A program made the translations under genes and the position numbers. Of a stretch of DNA of 39,427 nt, positions 32,257 to 39,427 are shown piece by piece. This DNA comes from Oscillospiraceae bacterium (GTDB taxonomy: Bacteria > Bacillota > Clostridia > Oscillospirales > Oscillospiraceae), in the NCBI GenBank assembly GCA_029012465.1, contig JAQXMD010000173.1, forward strand, positions 1-39,427. The letters run 5' to 3'. A model generated the notes under the pieces. It searched no databases and was not told the origin of the DNA. It worked only from the letters and a program-made list of their open reading frames with translations. Within the stretch, counting starts at the first letter, position 1. Each line of letters starts with the position of its first letter.

Positions 32257-33981
32257 TCAGTTTACTTCAATATTCTCAATGTGATAAAACAGATTCCCCG
32301 GAGACGGGTCCAGCCCGCTCAAAACGCCCCGGGTGGTGAACACCGCGTTGTTCTGGAACAGAACCGGGCAGATATAGGCCGTTTTGATAATATACTCATA
32401 GAGATCATAGCGGTTGCCGCTGTTCTCCCGGGATGCATACAGCAGAGACTCCAGAGTTTCATCATATCCGATGTGCCCATAGTTGAGATCACCGGTGGAC
32501 AACAGCAGTGACCGAAGTTCAAAGTCCGGCGTCAGAGCCACATCCGAATAGAAAAGGTCATAGTCCGTATTGTTTAGCCGGTAGAAGAACTCGTCCTCCT
32601 CCACCACCGCCAGCTCCACCGTGAAGCCCACGGCAGCAAGCTGTTCCGCGGCCATTTTCGCTGCCGAGACCCGGTTGAGATTGCCGCTGGCCACCAGCAT
32701 CAGAATGCGGTTGTATTCTATTTCGTCCTTCTCATCCTCAGGCTCCGATTCCGGGTCGTCATATTCATCGTAGCCGTCGTTCTCTTCTCCGTCGTTCTCT
32801 TCCCCTTCTTCCTCGTCGGGGATCCCCTCGCCGGTGGTGGTGGTTACGGAGCCCCCTGCGGAGGCCTGTCCGGTGCGAACCGGATGATCCTCCGGCAGAT
32901 AGAAGGAGCTGCTGTCCAGCAATCCCTGGAGGGCGGCATCGGGATTGTATTCAACCTGCTTTGCCAGCTCCTCGTCATACATGCTGGAGGAGGGAGCCAC
33001 CGGTAGGGCGGCAGCATCGGCATAGTTGTGATACACCTTTTCGGCAATTCCCACCCGGTCTATGGCAAGAAGGGCTGCCTGCCGAACCTCCTGATCCTGA
33101 AAGATGCCGTACTGCATATTAAACCCGATATACTGCATCACCGTGTCCTTGCTGGCATACAGCTCAAAATCGCAGTGAAAATCCGCAGCGCTGGAGGTGG
33201 ACAGGGGATTATTATACACAAAATGGACGTTGTCGATCTCAAAATTGTCTCTGGTATCCTCTGCGGAGAGGCTGGAGAACAGGTTCACCGTGCTGAAGGA
33301 AATCTTGTCCGCGCCCTGCCACCAGTCGTCATTTTTCTTCAAAGCCGTGGAGGACACATGGACGAAGGGCCCGGTGCCCACAGGGCTTGAGGTGGAACTC
33401 TGACTGGGGATGATGGGACAGTCCAGCAGCTCTGGAAGCCGGTCGTTGGGGGAGTTCATATGCACCACCAGCGTGTGGAGGCCCGTCACCTCATAATAGC
33501 CCACATCCCGGAATCGGGAAACATAGATGCCGGATTCCGCAGCCTTTCCAAGGGAGTACTGCACATCCTCGGCAGTCAGGGCCTTTCCGTTGGAGAAGGT
33601 GGCCTCCTGAATTTCAAAGGTGTAGGTGCGCCCGTCATCGCTGAGGGTATAGGACTTGCAGAGCACAGGCTCCGCATCAAATTCATGGTTCAGGGTGAAC
33701 AGCCCCTCATAGATCAGCTGCATCACCGCACGGTTTTCCATCCCCATGCAGTTGTAGGGGTCCCAGCCATAGCTGTTGTTGAAGGGCATGGAAAAGGTTT
33801 TCTGGCCGTTGATGGTGGGAATCACATCCTGGGTCTCCGCTTCGGAGGAAGCGACGCTGTCCTGTCCAAAGGCAAAGCCCGTGTCATCGCTGCCGGTGAC
33901 GGTCTCATTCTTGCCGCAGCCCGCCAGGACTCCCAGAAGAATCGCAAGGGCCGTCAACAGGCTGATGAATCGCTTTTTCAT
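32257..33981 (-). CDS. Peptide/solute-binding lipoprotein (SBP family 5) with an acidic insert
   Basis: A 574-aa extracellular binding protein of the OppA/DppA type. A signal peptide ends in the lipobox VLAGC (Cys22). Fold marks are YEGLFTLN, YTFEIQEATFSNGKALTAEDVQYSL (typical of SBP_bac_5), DRLPELLDCPI and VRQAALLAIDR. After about residue 395 there is an inserted stretch of about 40 residues that is mostly Asp and Glu (EEEGEENDGEENDGYDEYDD), not expected in this family. ATG 33981 overlaps the pgeF stop as ATGA, so it is translationally coupled. No permease or ATPase genes are adjacent, so the transporter partners must be elsewhere, or the protein works otherwise. Confidence 0.9.
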   Translation of the reverse strand: MKKRFISLLTALAILLGVLAGCGKNETVTGSDDTGFAFGQDSVASSEAETQDVIPTINGQKTFSMPFNNSYGWDPYNCMGMENRAVMQLIYEGLFTLNHEFDAEPVLCKSYTLSDDGRTYTFEIQEATFSNGKALTAEDVQYSLGKAAESGIYVSRFRDVGYYEVTGLHTLVVHMNSPNDRLPELLDCPIIPSQSSTSSPVGTGPFVHVSSTALKKNDDWWQGADKISFSTVNLFSSLSAEDTRDNFEIDNVHFVYNNPLSTSSAADFHCDFELYASKDTVMQYIGFNMQYGIFQDQEVRQAALLAIDRVGIAEKVYHNYADAAALPVAPSSSMYDEELAKQVEYNPDAALQGLLDSSSFYLPEDHPVRTGQASAGGSVTTTTGEGIPDEEEGEENDGEENDGYDEYDDPESEPEDEKDEIEYNRILMLVASGNLNRVSAAKMAAEQLAAVGFTVELAVVEEDEFFYRLNNTDYDLFYSDVALTPDFELRSLLLSTGDLNYGHIGYDETLESLLYASRENSGNRYDLYEYIIKTAYICPVLFQNNAVFTTRGVLSGLDPSPGNLFYHIENIEVN

Positions 33982-34781
33982 GCTTTGCCTCCCGCAACGA
34001 TCACCGCACCAAGGGAGCCCCGCTGATCGCCCATGCGCCGGTGGGACCAGAAGGTGTCCGTATCGCAGGCGGTACACAGGGGAGATACCTCAATGTGCTC
34101 CTGCAGAAGCCCCGCTCGCAGCAGGAAGGTACGGTTGATGGTTTTCAGATCCACATGGTACTTCTCCCCGGTCTGCCGGATGGCATTTTCCGCCGCATCA
34201 CCCAGTGCCTTTCTCATGGCCTCGGGCACATCCCCGTCGGTTTCAAAGCAGTCCATGCATACGCAGGGGCCAAGGGCGGCCCGGATATTCTCAGGCTTTG
34301 CGCCGAATACCCGGCACAGCTCCCGGGCAGTTTTTTCCGCAATGCCCATGGCCGTTCCCCGCCAGCCAGCGTGGCAGGCTCCCACCGCTCCGGTGACTGG
34401 GTCCTCCAAAAGGACAGTACCGCAGTCGGCGGAAAAGACGATCAACGCCGTGCCGGGGGTATTCGTAATCAGGCCGTCGGCCTCATAATCCGTTTTTTCA
34501 AAGAGCTTGCCCCAGTCTTTCTCATCCACAACGCGGATATCGTCCCGATGCACCTGCACCGAACGCACCACTTCATGGGGATCAAAGCCCAGAGTTCTGC
34601 CCAGAATGGCGTAGTTCTCCTTCACATTGGAAGGCTCGTCGCCCCGGTTGATCCCCAGATTCATGGAGGAAAGATATCCGCTGCTGACCCCGCCCAGGCG
34701 GGTGGTGAACCCGTGGGGACGGGAGATGACATCGCTTGTATACAGGAGCAATGAACCCTGTTTCAGTTCGTGAAAGCTCAT
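33978..34781 (-). CDS. pgeF: Multicopper oxidase-like purine nucleosidase/phosphorylase (YfiH/PgeF/LACC1 family)
   Basis: A 267-aa cytoplasmic protein of the YfiH family, which has purine nucleoside phosphorylase or deaminase activity and was also called a peptidoglycan-editing factor. The metal residues are visible: VQVHRDD (His78), SADCGTVLL (Cys120) and GACHAGWRG (His137). The N-terminal HGFTTRLGGVSSG and the C-terminal CDTDTFWSHRRM are family marks. It follows secA by 9 bases and overlaps the SBP gene by 4 bases. Which of the reported activities it has cannot be told from sequence. Confidence 0.92.
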   Translation of the reverse strand: MSFHELKQGSLLLYTSDVISRPHGFTTRLGGVSSGYLSSMNLGINRGDEPSNVKENYAILGRTLGFDPHEVVRSVQVHRDDIRVVDEKDWGKLFEKTDYEADGLITNTPGTALIVFSADCGTVLLEDPVTGAVGACHAGWRGTAMGIAEKTARELCRVFGAKPENIRAALGPCVCMDCFETDGDVPEAMRKALGDAAENAIRQTGEKYHVDLKTINRTFLLRAGLLQEHIEVSPLCTACDTDTFWSHRRMGDQRGSLGAVIVAGGKA

Positions 34782-34790
34782 ATTGCCTCC

Positions 34791-37571
34791 TCAGGACTGG
34801 ATTTGCTTGCCTGCCGCCATATCCTTATCCAGGCAGCAGTTCTTATACTTTTTGCCGGAGCCGCAGGGACAGGGATCATTGCGGCCCACCTTGACCTTTT
34901 TCTTCACAGGCTCTCTGCGGACGGTCTTGTCATCCCCGCCACCTGTTGCAGTGACCTTTGCCACCTTTTCACGCTTGGGAGCCTCGTTCTGCTGAATCCG
35001 CAGCAGGAACATCCGGCGGGTGGTCTCCTCCTGAATGGCCCTGTTCATGGCCTCAAACATGGCAAAGCCTTCCCGCTTGTATTCCACAAGGGGATCGTTC
35101 TGGCCATAGGCCCGGAGCACAATGCCCTGACGAAGATCCTGCATGGCATCGATCTGATCCATCCAGTATTCATCCACCACCCGGAGCGTCACAACACGCT
35201 CTGCCTCACGCATGAGCTGGGGGGTATACATCTGTTCCTTCAGGGCATAGGTCTTGGAAGACAGCTCCATGACCTTGTCCAGCAGCCTGTCCGCATTCAG
35301 GGTGGAAAGCTCCTGATCGTCGGGGTTATATGCGCCCTTGGGGAAGTACAGGCCCTCCATGGTTTTGAGGATTTCCCCGAGCTCCTCCCGGCTCTCCAGA
35401 TACTCTCTTTCACCCATGACAGCGTGGATCTCCGTGGAGAACACATTCCTGCGCATGTTTTCCAGCGCAGTTTTCAGGTCCTCCCCGTCCAGCACCCTCT
35501 GGCGCTGCTCATAGATGACCTTACGCTGGGTATTCATGACATCATCGTACTCCAGCACGTTCTTTCGGGTCTGGAAGTTGATGCCCTCCTTCTTTCTCTG
35601 GGCCTCCTCGATGCGTCCCGAGAGGATCTTCTGGTCAATGGGGGTATCCTCGTCAATGCCCAGCTTGTCCATCATGCCGGCAATGCGCTCAGAGCCGAAC
35701 AGCCGCATCAGGTCGTCCTCCAGACTGATATAGAAGCGGCTTTCACCGGGATCGCCCTGACGGCCGGAACGGCCGCGGAGCTGATTGTCGATCCGGCGGG
35801 ACTCATGGCGCTCGGTGCCGATCACATAGAGACCGCCCACGGCGCGAACCTTCTCCGCCTCCTGAGAGGTGATGGCGGAGTACTTGGCATAAAGCTCCTT
35901 ATAGGCCTCACGGACGGCCAGAATATCCGGATCGTCGGTGTCGGCATAGGAGGTGGATTCCACGATCAGCTCCTCCTCGAAGCCCTGCTTGCGAAGATCA
36001 TTCTTGGCCATGAACTCCGGGTTGCCGCCCAGCATAATATCCGTACCACGGCCGGCCATGTTGGTGGCAATGGTCACAGCACCCAGCTGGCCTGCCTGTG
36101 CCACAATCTCCGCCTCTTTTTCATGGTGCTTTGCGTTTAATACATTGTGGGGAATGCCCTCTTTTTTCAGCAGGTGGCTCAAAACCTCGGACTTTTCAAT
36201 GGAGATGGTGCCCACCAGCACAGGCTGGCCCTTGTCATGGCACTCCTGAATCTGGCGGATCACCGCCCGGAACTTGCCCATCTCTGTCTTATAGACGATG
36301 TCGGAATGATCCTGCCGGATCACGGGCTTGTTGGTGGGGATCTCGATCACATCCAGATTGTAAATCTGCATGAACTCGTCCTCTTCGGTGAGGGCAGTGC
36401 CGGTCATGCCGGAGAGCTTGTTGTAAAGACGGAAGAAATTCTGGAAGGTGATGGTTGCCAGAGTTTTGGACTCGTTGGCCACATCCACGCCTTCCTTGGC
36501 CTCGATGGCCTGATGGAGGCCCTCGGAGTAGCGGCGGCCATACATCAGACGGCCTGTGAACTCGTCAACGATGATGACCTGGCCGTCCTTCACCACATAG
36601 TCAATATCCCGCTTCATGATGCCCCGGGCCTTCAGCGCCTGATTCACATGGTGGGCAATGGTGGTGTTCTCCGCATCGGACAGGTTCTCAATGCCGAAGA
36701 ACTGCTCCGCCTTCCGAATGCCGGAGGCAGTCAGGGTGGCATTCCGGTCCTTTTCATTGACAATGTAGTCACAGTCGAAGTCGTCCTGTGCTTCCTTGTC
36801 ATTGGTGTCGGCAAAAACCATCCGCTTCATGCGGGAAACCAGAGCGTCGGCCTGGGCATAGAGCTGGGAGGAAGCCTCGCCCTTGCCGGAAATAATCAGC
36901 GGGGTTCTGGCTTCATCAATCAGGATGGAGTCCACCTCGTCCACGATGGCGAAGGCATGGCCCCGCTGAACCATCTCCGACTTGTAGATGGCCATATTGT
37001 CACGGAGATAGTCAAAGCCCATCTCGTTGTTGGTGCCGTAGGTAATGTCTGCGGCATAGGCCTCCCGACGCTGGGCGTTGTTCAGGCCGTGAACGATCAG
37101 GCCCACAGACAGACCCATATAGCGGTAGACCTTACCCATCCACTCGGAGTCACGCTTTGCCAGATAGTCGTTGACGGTGACAATGTGGACGCCGTTTCCC
37201 GCAAGGGCGTTCAGATAGGCAGGCAGAATTTCCACCAGCGTCTTACCTTCACCGGTTTTCATCTCGGCGATGCGGCCCTGGTGGAGCACGATGCCGCCGA
37301 TGAGCTGCACCCGGTAGGGGCGCATGCCCAGAACCCGGTCAGCAGCCTCCCGGACAGCCGCAAAGGCGTCGGGCAGAATGTCATCAAGGGTCTCGCCCTT
37401 TGCAAGGCGATCCTTCAGCTTCTGGGTCTGCCCCTTCAGCTCCGCCTCGTTCATGGCCTGATATGTGGGCCCGAGGGCCTCAATTTTGTCCACAATGGGG
37501 GTAATGGCCTTGACCTCGCGCTCGGAATGGGTGCCGAAGAGCTTATTCATGGCACTTGAGAAAATTCCCAT
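34791..37571 (-). CDS. secA: Preprotein translocase ATPase SecA
   Basis: Motor of the Sec export system; it pushes unfolded preproteins through SecYEG. The 926-aa protein has Walker A MKTGEGKT (104-111), the DEAD-like [15 protein letters not shown], the preprotein-binding domain, motif III/IV around [51 protein letters not shown] and the helical scaffold. The C-terminal zinc motif is complete: [18 protein letters not shown], preceded by a basic linker. An extended -10 TATAAT lies 53 bases upstream. It starts a six-gene run on this strand; secA heading such a run is common. Confidence 0.98.
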   Translation of the reverse strand: MGIFSSAMNKLFGTHSEREVKAITPIVDKIEALGPTYQAMNEAELKGQTQKLKDRLAKGETLDDILPDAFAAVREAADRVLGMRPYRVQLIGGIVLHQGRIAEMKTGEGKTLVEILPAYLNALAGNGVHIVTVNDYLAKRDSEWMGKVYRYMGLSVGLIVHGLNNAQRREAYAADITYGTNNEMGFDYLRDNMAIYKSEMVQRGHAFAIVDEVDSILIDEARTPLIISGKGEASSQLYAQADALVSRMKRMVFADTNDKEAQDDFDCDYIVNEKDRNATLTASGIRKAEQFFGIENLSDAENTTIAHHVNQALKARGIMKRDIDYVVKDGQVIIVDEFTGRLMYGRRYSEGLHQAIEAKEGVDVANESKTLATITFQNFFRLYNKLSGMTGTALTEEDEFMQIYNLDVIEIPTNKPVIRQDHSDIVYKTEMGKFRAVIRQIQECHDKGQPVLVGTISIEKSEVLSHLLKKEGIPHNVLNAKHHEKEAEIVAQAGQLGAVTIATNMAGRGTDIMLGGNPEFMAKNDLRKQGFEEELIVESTSYADTDDPDILAVREAYKELYAKYSAITSQEAEKVRAVGGLYVIGTERHESRRIDNQLRGRSGRQGDPGESRFYISLEDDLMRLFGSERIAGMMDKLGIDEDTPIDQKILSGRIEEAQRKKEGINFQTRKNVLEYDDVMNTQRKVIYEQRQRVLDGEDLKTALENMRRNVFSTEIHAVMGEREYLESREELGEILKTMEGLYFPKGAYNPDDQELSTLNADRLLDKVMELSSKTYALKEQMYTPQLMREAERVVTLRVVDEYWMDQIDAMQDLRQGIVLRAYGQNDPLVEYKREGFAMFEAMNRAIQEETTRRMFLLRIQQNEAPKREKVAKVTATGGGDDKTVRREPVKKKVKVGRNDPCPCGSGKKYKNCCLDKDMAAGKQIQS

Positions 37572-37623
37572 ATATCAATGTCCTTTCGTACAGCAGTGTG
37601 CAGGATATAATGAATCAACTTAT

Positions 37624-37629
37624 ATTATA
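37624..37629 (-). promoter_or_regulatory. Extended -10 of the secA promoter
   Basis: TGCTATAAT on the minus strand is a good extended -10. No convincing -35 is at 17 bases, where the sequence is T-rich. Confidence 0.55.
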
Positions 37630-37692
37630 GCACAAGCAGCGGCGGAAAAAAAGTAATAAGAAGAAAAAAGTTCCCGCATTCTCTTTCGGAAC

Positions 37693-37729
37693 AAAAAGGG
37701 ACTGCCTCATTTTGTTTTGAGACAGCCCC
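37693..37729 (-). terminator. Intrinsic terminator, minus strand
   Basis: A 12-bp stem with two G-U pairs (arms 37698-37709 and 37718-37729) and an 8-base loop is followed by TTTTT on the minus strand. It lies downstream of the sugar-binding-protein remnant and just before the secA promoter. Confidence 0.75.
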
Positions 37730-37790
37730 TTGATTGAATTCTATTTCGCCGACATCGGCAAATTCTACGAGATTCGTCTGCAATGCTTTT

Positions 37791-37818
37791 GGGGGCGTTG
37801 CATTTTTGCAACGCCCCC
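37791..37818. repeat. Perfect 12-bp palindromic hairpin
   Basis: GGGGGCGTTGCA/TGCAACGCCCCC around TTTT. No T-run is on either side, so it is not a standard terminator; it may be an intergenic repeat. Confidence 0.6.
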
Positions 37819-37842
37819 AGCTTGGAATACTGCCGCAATCTG

Positions 37843-37992
37843 TTAACGAACCAGATACCGTTCGTAAGCTGCCTGCTTCAGTTCGATGCAGGTTTCAATG
37901 CCCATGCCCTGAAGCTCCTCAATGAAGCTGTCCCATTCAGACATGGCCGTTTCGCCGGTAACAAACTTGCTATGGTATACCTGTTTGCAGGC
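37843..37992 (-). pseudogene. C-terminal remnant of a sugar-type ABC substrate-binding protein
   Basis: The last 49 codons of a minus-strand frame read CKQVYHSKFVTGETAM, then SEWDSFIEELQGMGIETCIE and LKQAAYERYLVR before TAA. This pattern (a helix with W-D, a loop ending in MG, then QAAYxRYL) is the usual end of extracellular solute-binding proteins of family 1. No N-terminus, signal peptide or start is present; upstream the frame turns into sequence I cannot recognise and then meets the thioesterase gene. It looks like the leftover of a deleted or rearranged ABC operon. Confidence 0.6.
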
Positions 37993-38087
37993 TCCATCTG
38001 CTTGTTTTCCTGCAAAAGGATTGACAACCCCCAGCCTGACAGCGATAATAATGAAAAAGCAATCTATTACAAACGGAAGGAATCCCC

Positions 38088-38582
38088 ATGATTACCATGA
38101 ACCCCGATACACTGCTGGATCAGGCCGGTATGGAACGGGCCTTTACCCAGTATTTTGAAGATGTAAAAACCCAGTGCAGCGGCACCCTCAATCCCATGCT
38201 GGACGCCCATCTGCTGTCCTGCAGCCGGGATCAGCAGACTCTGACCGTCTGGGCGGAGCCTCAGCCCTGGATGGCCAACCCCGGAGGCATCCTTCACGGC
38301 GGCATCATCGCAGCCTATATGGATGTGGTCATGGGGCTGCTCTGCCGTTACTGCTCCGGCGGATATATGCCCGTGTCCATCCATGTGGATGTGGACTATC
38401 TCCGGGCGGTTCCCATTCAGGGAAAAATCATCGTGGAGGCACGGATCAACCGGCTGGGTTCCTCCCTCTGCGTTGCGGAGGCAAAACTGTGGGCTTTTGA
38501 CCGGCCCGACCGGCTTCTGGCCACCGCCGGAGGCACCTATTCTATTGGAAAGGGCAAGTCGTTGACGAAAAAAAATAACTGA
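38088..38582 (+). CDS. PaaI-family hotdog thioesterase
   Basis: A 164-aa hotdog-fold protein, probably an acyl-CoA thioesterase. The core motif NPGGILHGGIIAAYMDVVMG has the HGG and catalytic Asp pattern of the PaaI/4HBT group, followed by the central strand VSIHVDVDYLRAVPIQGKIIVEARI and CVAEAKLWA. The start is ATG 38088 with GGAAGGA upstream; a second ATG at 38097 is possible. It is the first plus-strand gene after the secA run and lies 79 bases before an ABC ATPase. The substrate is unknown. Confidence 0.88.
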   Translation: MITMNPDTLLDQAGMERAFTQYFEDVKTQCSGTLNPMLDAHLLSCSRDQQTLTVWAEPQPWMANPGGILHGGIIAAYMDVVMGLLCRYCSGGYMPVSIHVDVDYLRAVPIQGKIIVEARINRLGSSLCVAEAKLWAFDRPDRLLATAGGTYSIGKGKSLTKKNN

Positions 38583-38661
38583 TTTTGTCCGAAAACACTT
38601 GACCTTCCACCTACCGGAAGCTGTATCATACATATAATCTCTCATGAAAGGACTGTTTTTC

Positions 38662-39366
38662 ATGCTGAAAATTGAGCATCTCACAAAGGTATACGGAGAC
38701 AAAAAAGCCGTTGATGATCTGTCCCTGCACATTCAGCCCGGTGAGATCTACGGCTTCATCGGCCACAACGGCGCCGGCAAAACCACCACATTGAAGGCTG
38801 TCACGGGGATTCTCCAGTTCGACCAGGGCGACATCTTCATCGACGGAACCTCCGTCCGGGAAAATCCGCTGGCCTGTAAATCCATCATTGCCTACATCCC
38901 TGACAATCCCGATCTTTACGACTTTATGACCGGTATCGGTTATCTGAACTTTATTGCCGATATTTTCGGCGTTCCTGCGGAGGTTCGTCAGCAGCGAATC
39001 CGCACCTATGCCGATGCCTTTGAACTGACCGACGATCTGGCCCAGCCCATTTCCGCCTACTCCCACGGCATGAAGCAGAAGCTGGCCATTATTTCCGCAC
39101 TGATCCATCAGCCCAGGCTGATGATTATGGACGAACCCTTTGTGGGTTTGGACCCCAAGGCTTCCCATGTGCTCAAGGAGCTGATGCATGAGCTGTGCAG
39201 CAAGGGCGGCGCCATCTTCTTCTCCACCCACGTTCTGGACGTGGCGGAAAAGCTCTGTGACAAGGTGGCAATCATCAAGGAAGGAAAGCTCATCAAGTGC
39301 GGCACCATGGAGGATGTCCGCGGCGACGCCTCTCTGGAGTCCGTATTCCTGGAGCTGGAGGGCTGA
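38662..39366 (+). CDS. ABC transporter ATP-binding protein
   Basis: A 234-aa ATPase of the ABC-2 exporter type. Walker A is GHNGAGKTT (about 33-41), the Q/D-loop IPDNPDLYDFMT, the signature YSHGMKQK (the usual variant of LSGGQ in this group), Walker B LMIMDEPFVGLD, and the switch His in FFSTHVLDVAEKL. I choose ATG 38662 (LKIEHLTKVYG) with AAAGGA 9 bases upstream; the earlier ATG 38644 has no SD. The permease gene starts 3 bases after the stop. A TTGACC with a poor -10 lies at about 38600-38630. The substrate is unknown; such pairs often export peptides, drugs or sodium. Confidence 0.94.
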   Translation: MLKIEHLTKVYGDKKAVDDLSLHIQPGEIYGFIGHNGAGKTTTLKAVTGILQFDQGDIFIDGTSVRENPLACKSIIAYIPDNPDLYDFMTGIGYLNFIADIFGVPAEVRQQRIRTYADAFELTDDLAQPISAYSHGMKQKLAIISALIHQPRLMIMDEPFVGLDPKASHVLKELMHELCSKGGAIFFSTHVLDVAEKLCDKVAIIKEGKLIKCGTMEDVRGDASLESVFLELEG

Positions 39367-39369
39367 GTT

Positions 39370-39427
39370 ATGCTGAAAGCACTTCTGAAAAAACAGTTTC
39401 TGGAGCTGAACACCTTCTATTTCCAGA
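39370..39427 (+). CDS. ABC-2 type permease, N-terminal start (cut by window)
   Basis: ATG at 39370 begins MLKALLKKQFLELNTFYFQ and runs off the window. The position directly behind an ABC-2 ATPase and the KKQFLEL start, typical of large exporter permeases, suggest the partner membrane subunit. Confidence 0.7.
   Translation, partial: MLKALLKKQFLELNTFYFQ

Noticed and set aside
28473-32339. Open frame of 1288 codons on the plus strand opposite purL, and similar long frames opposite fusA, hom, secA and others
   Set aside because: They lie exactly opposite well-identified genes; strong GC-rich codon bias keeps the reverse frame open. The predicted proteins have no recognisable motifs.

Overview
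The window looks like chromosomal DNA of an anaerobic, GC-rich, spore-forming member of the Clostridia, most likely an Oscillospiraceae-type gut bacterium. This is inferred from the L7Ae-like gene in the str operon, the zinc-type S18, the large fused PurL, a YtvI-type sporulation permease homologue, many sharp intrinsic terminators and TTGACA/TATAAT promoters, and hairpin-rich repeats between genes. No prophage, CRISPR array, rRNA or tRNA gene was found. TGA is used as a normal stop (rplGB, arcA, ilvE), so the genetic code is standard.

Layout. 1-4126 (minus) is the str operon rplGB-rpsL-rpsG-fusA-tuf, read from its own promoter and not following rpoBC; the window cuts tuf, which carries an in-frame TGA at the conserved Cys of the G3 loop. 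4314-5520 (minus) is rpsF-ssb-rpsR. A marR gene and the ACT protein-hom-lysC operon follow, then a plus-strand YtvI/AI-2E-type permease. 10517-11130 is a repeat-filled gap. 11134-13709 holds a MATE exporter, an orphan PqqD, and a divergent pair (unknown 100-aa protein and XRE repressor) that share two inverted-repeat operators. 13728-15053 (minus) is infC-rpmI-rplT with an attenuator leader and an AUC start codon on infC.

15067-20339 (minus) holds a Cof-type HAD phosphatase, a second repeat-filled gap, the arginine deiminase cluster arcA-argF-yfcC (arginine to ornithine plus carbamoyl phosphate, with a probable exchanger) and a 56-aa membrane protein. A secreted polysaccharide deacetylase lipoprotein is divergent from an AraC regulator (20429-23271). 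A CadC-type metal sensor, ilvE, and an alanine/glycine:cation symporter under a single-aptamer glycine riboswitch occupy 23291-26812.

26897-37629 (minus) is one long run: secA, pgeF, a peptide-binding lipoprotein, purL, an MBL-fold hydrolase and a short-chain dehydrogenase with a Gly/Pro-rich insert. After a remnant of a sugar-binding lipoprotein, the plus strand carries a PaaI-type thioesterase and an ABC ATPase with the start of its permease.

Most genes are core housekeeping. The points most worth a second look are the tuf TGA, the XRE/unknown pair, the two dispersed repeat families, the orphan metal sensor and PqqD, and the low-complexity inserts in the dehydrogenase and the peptide-binding protein.
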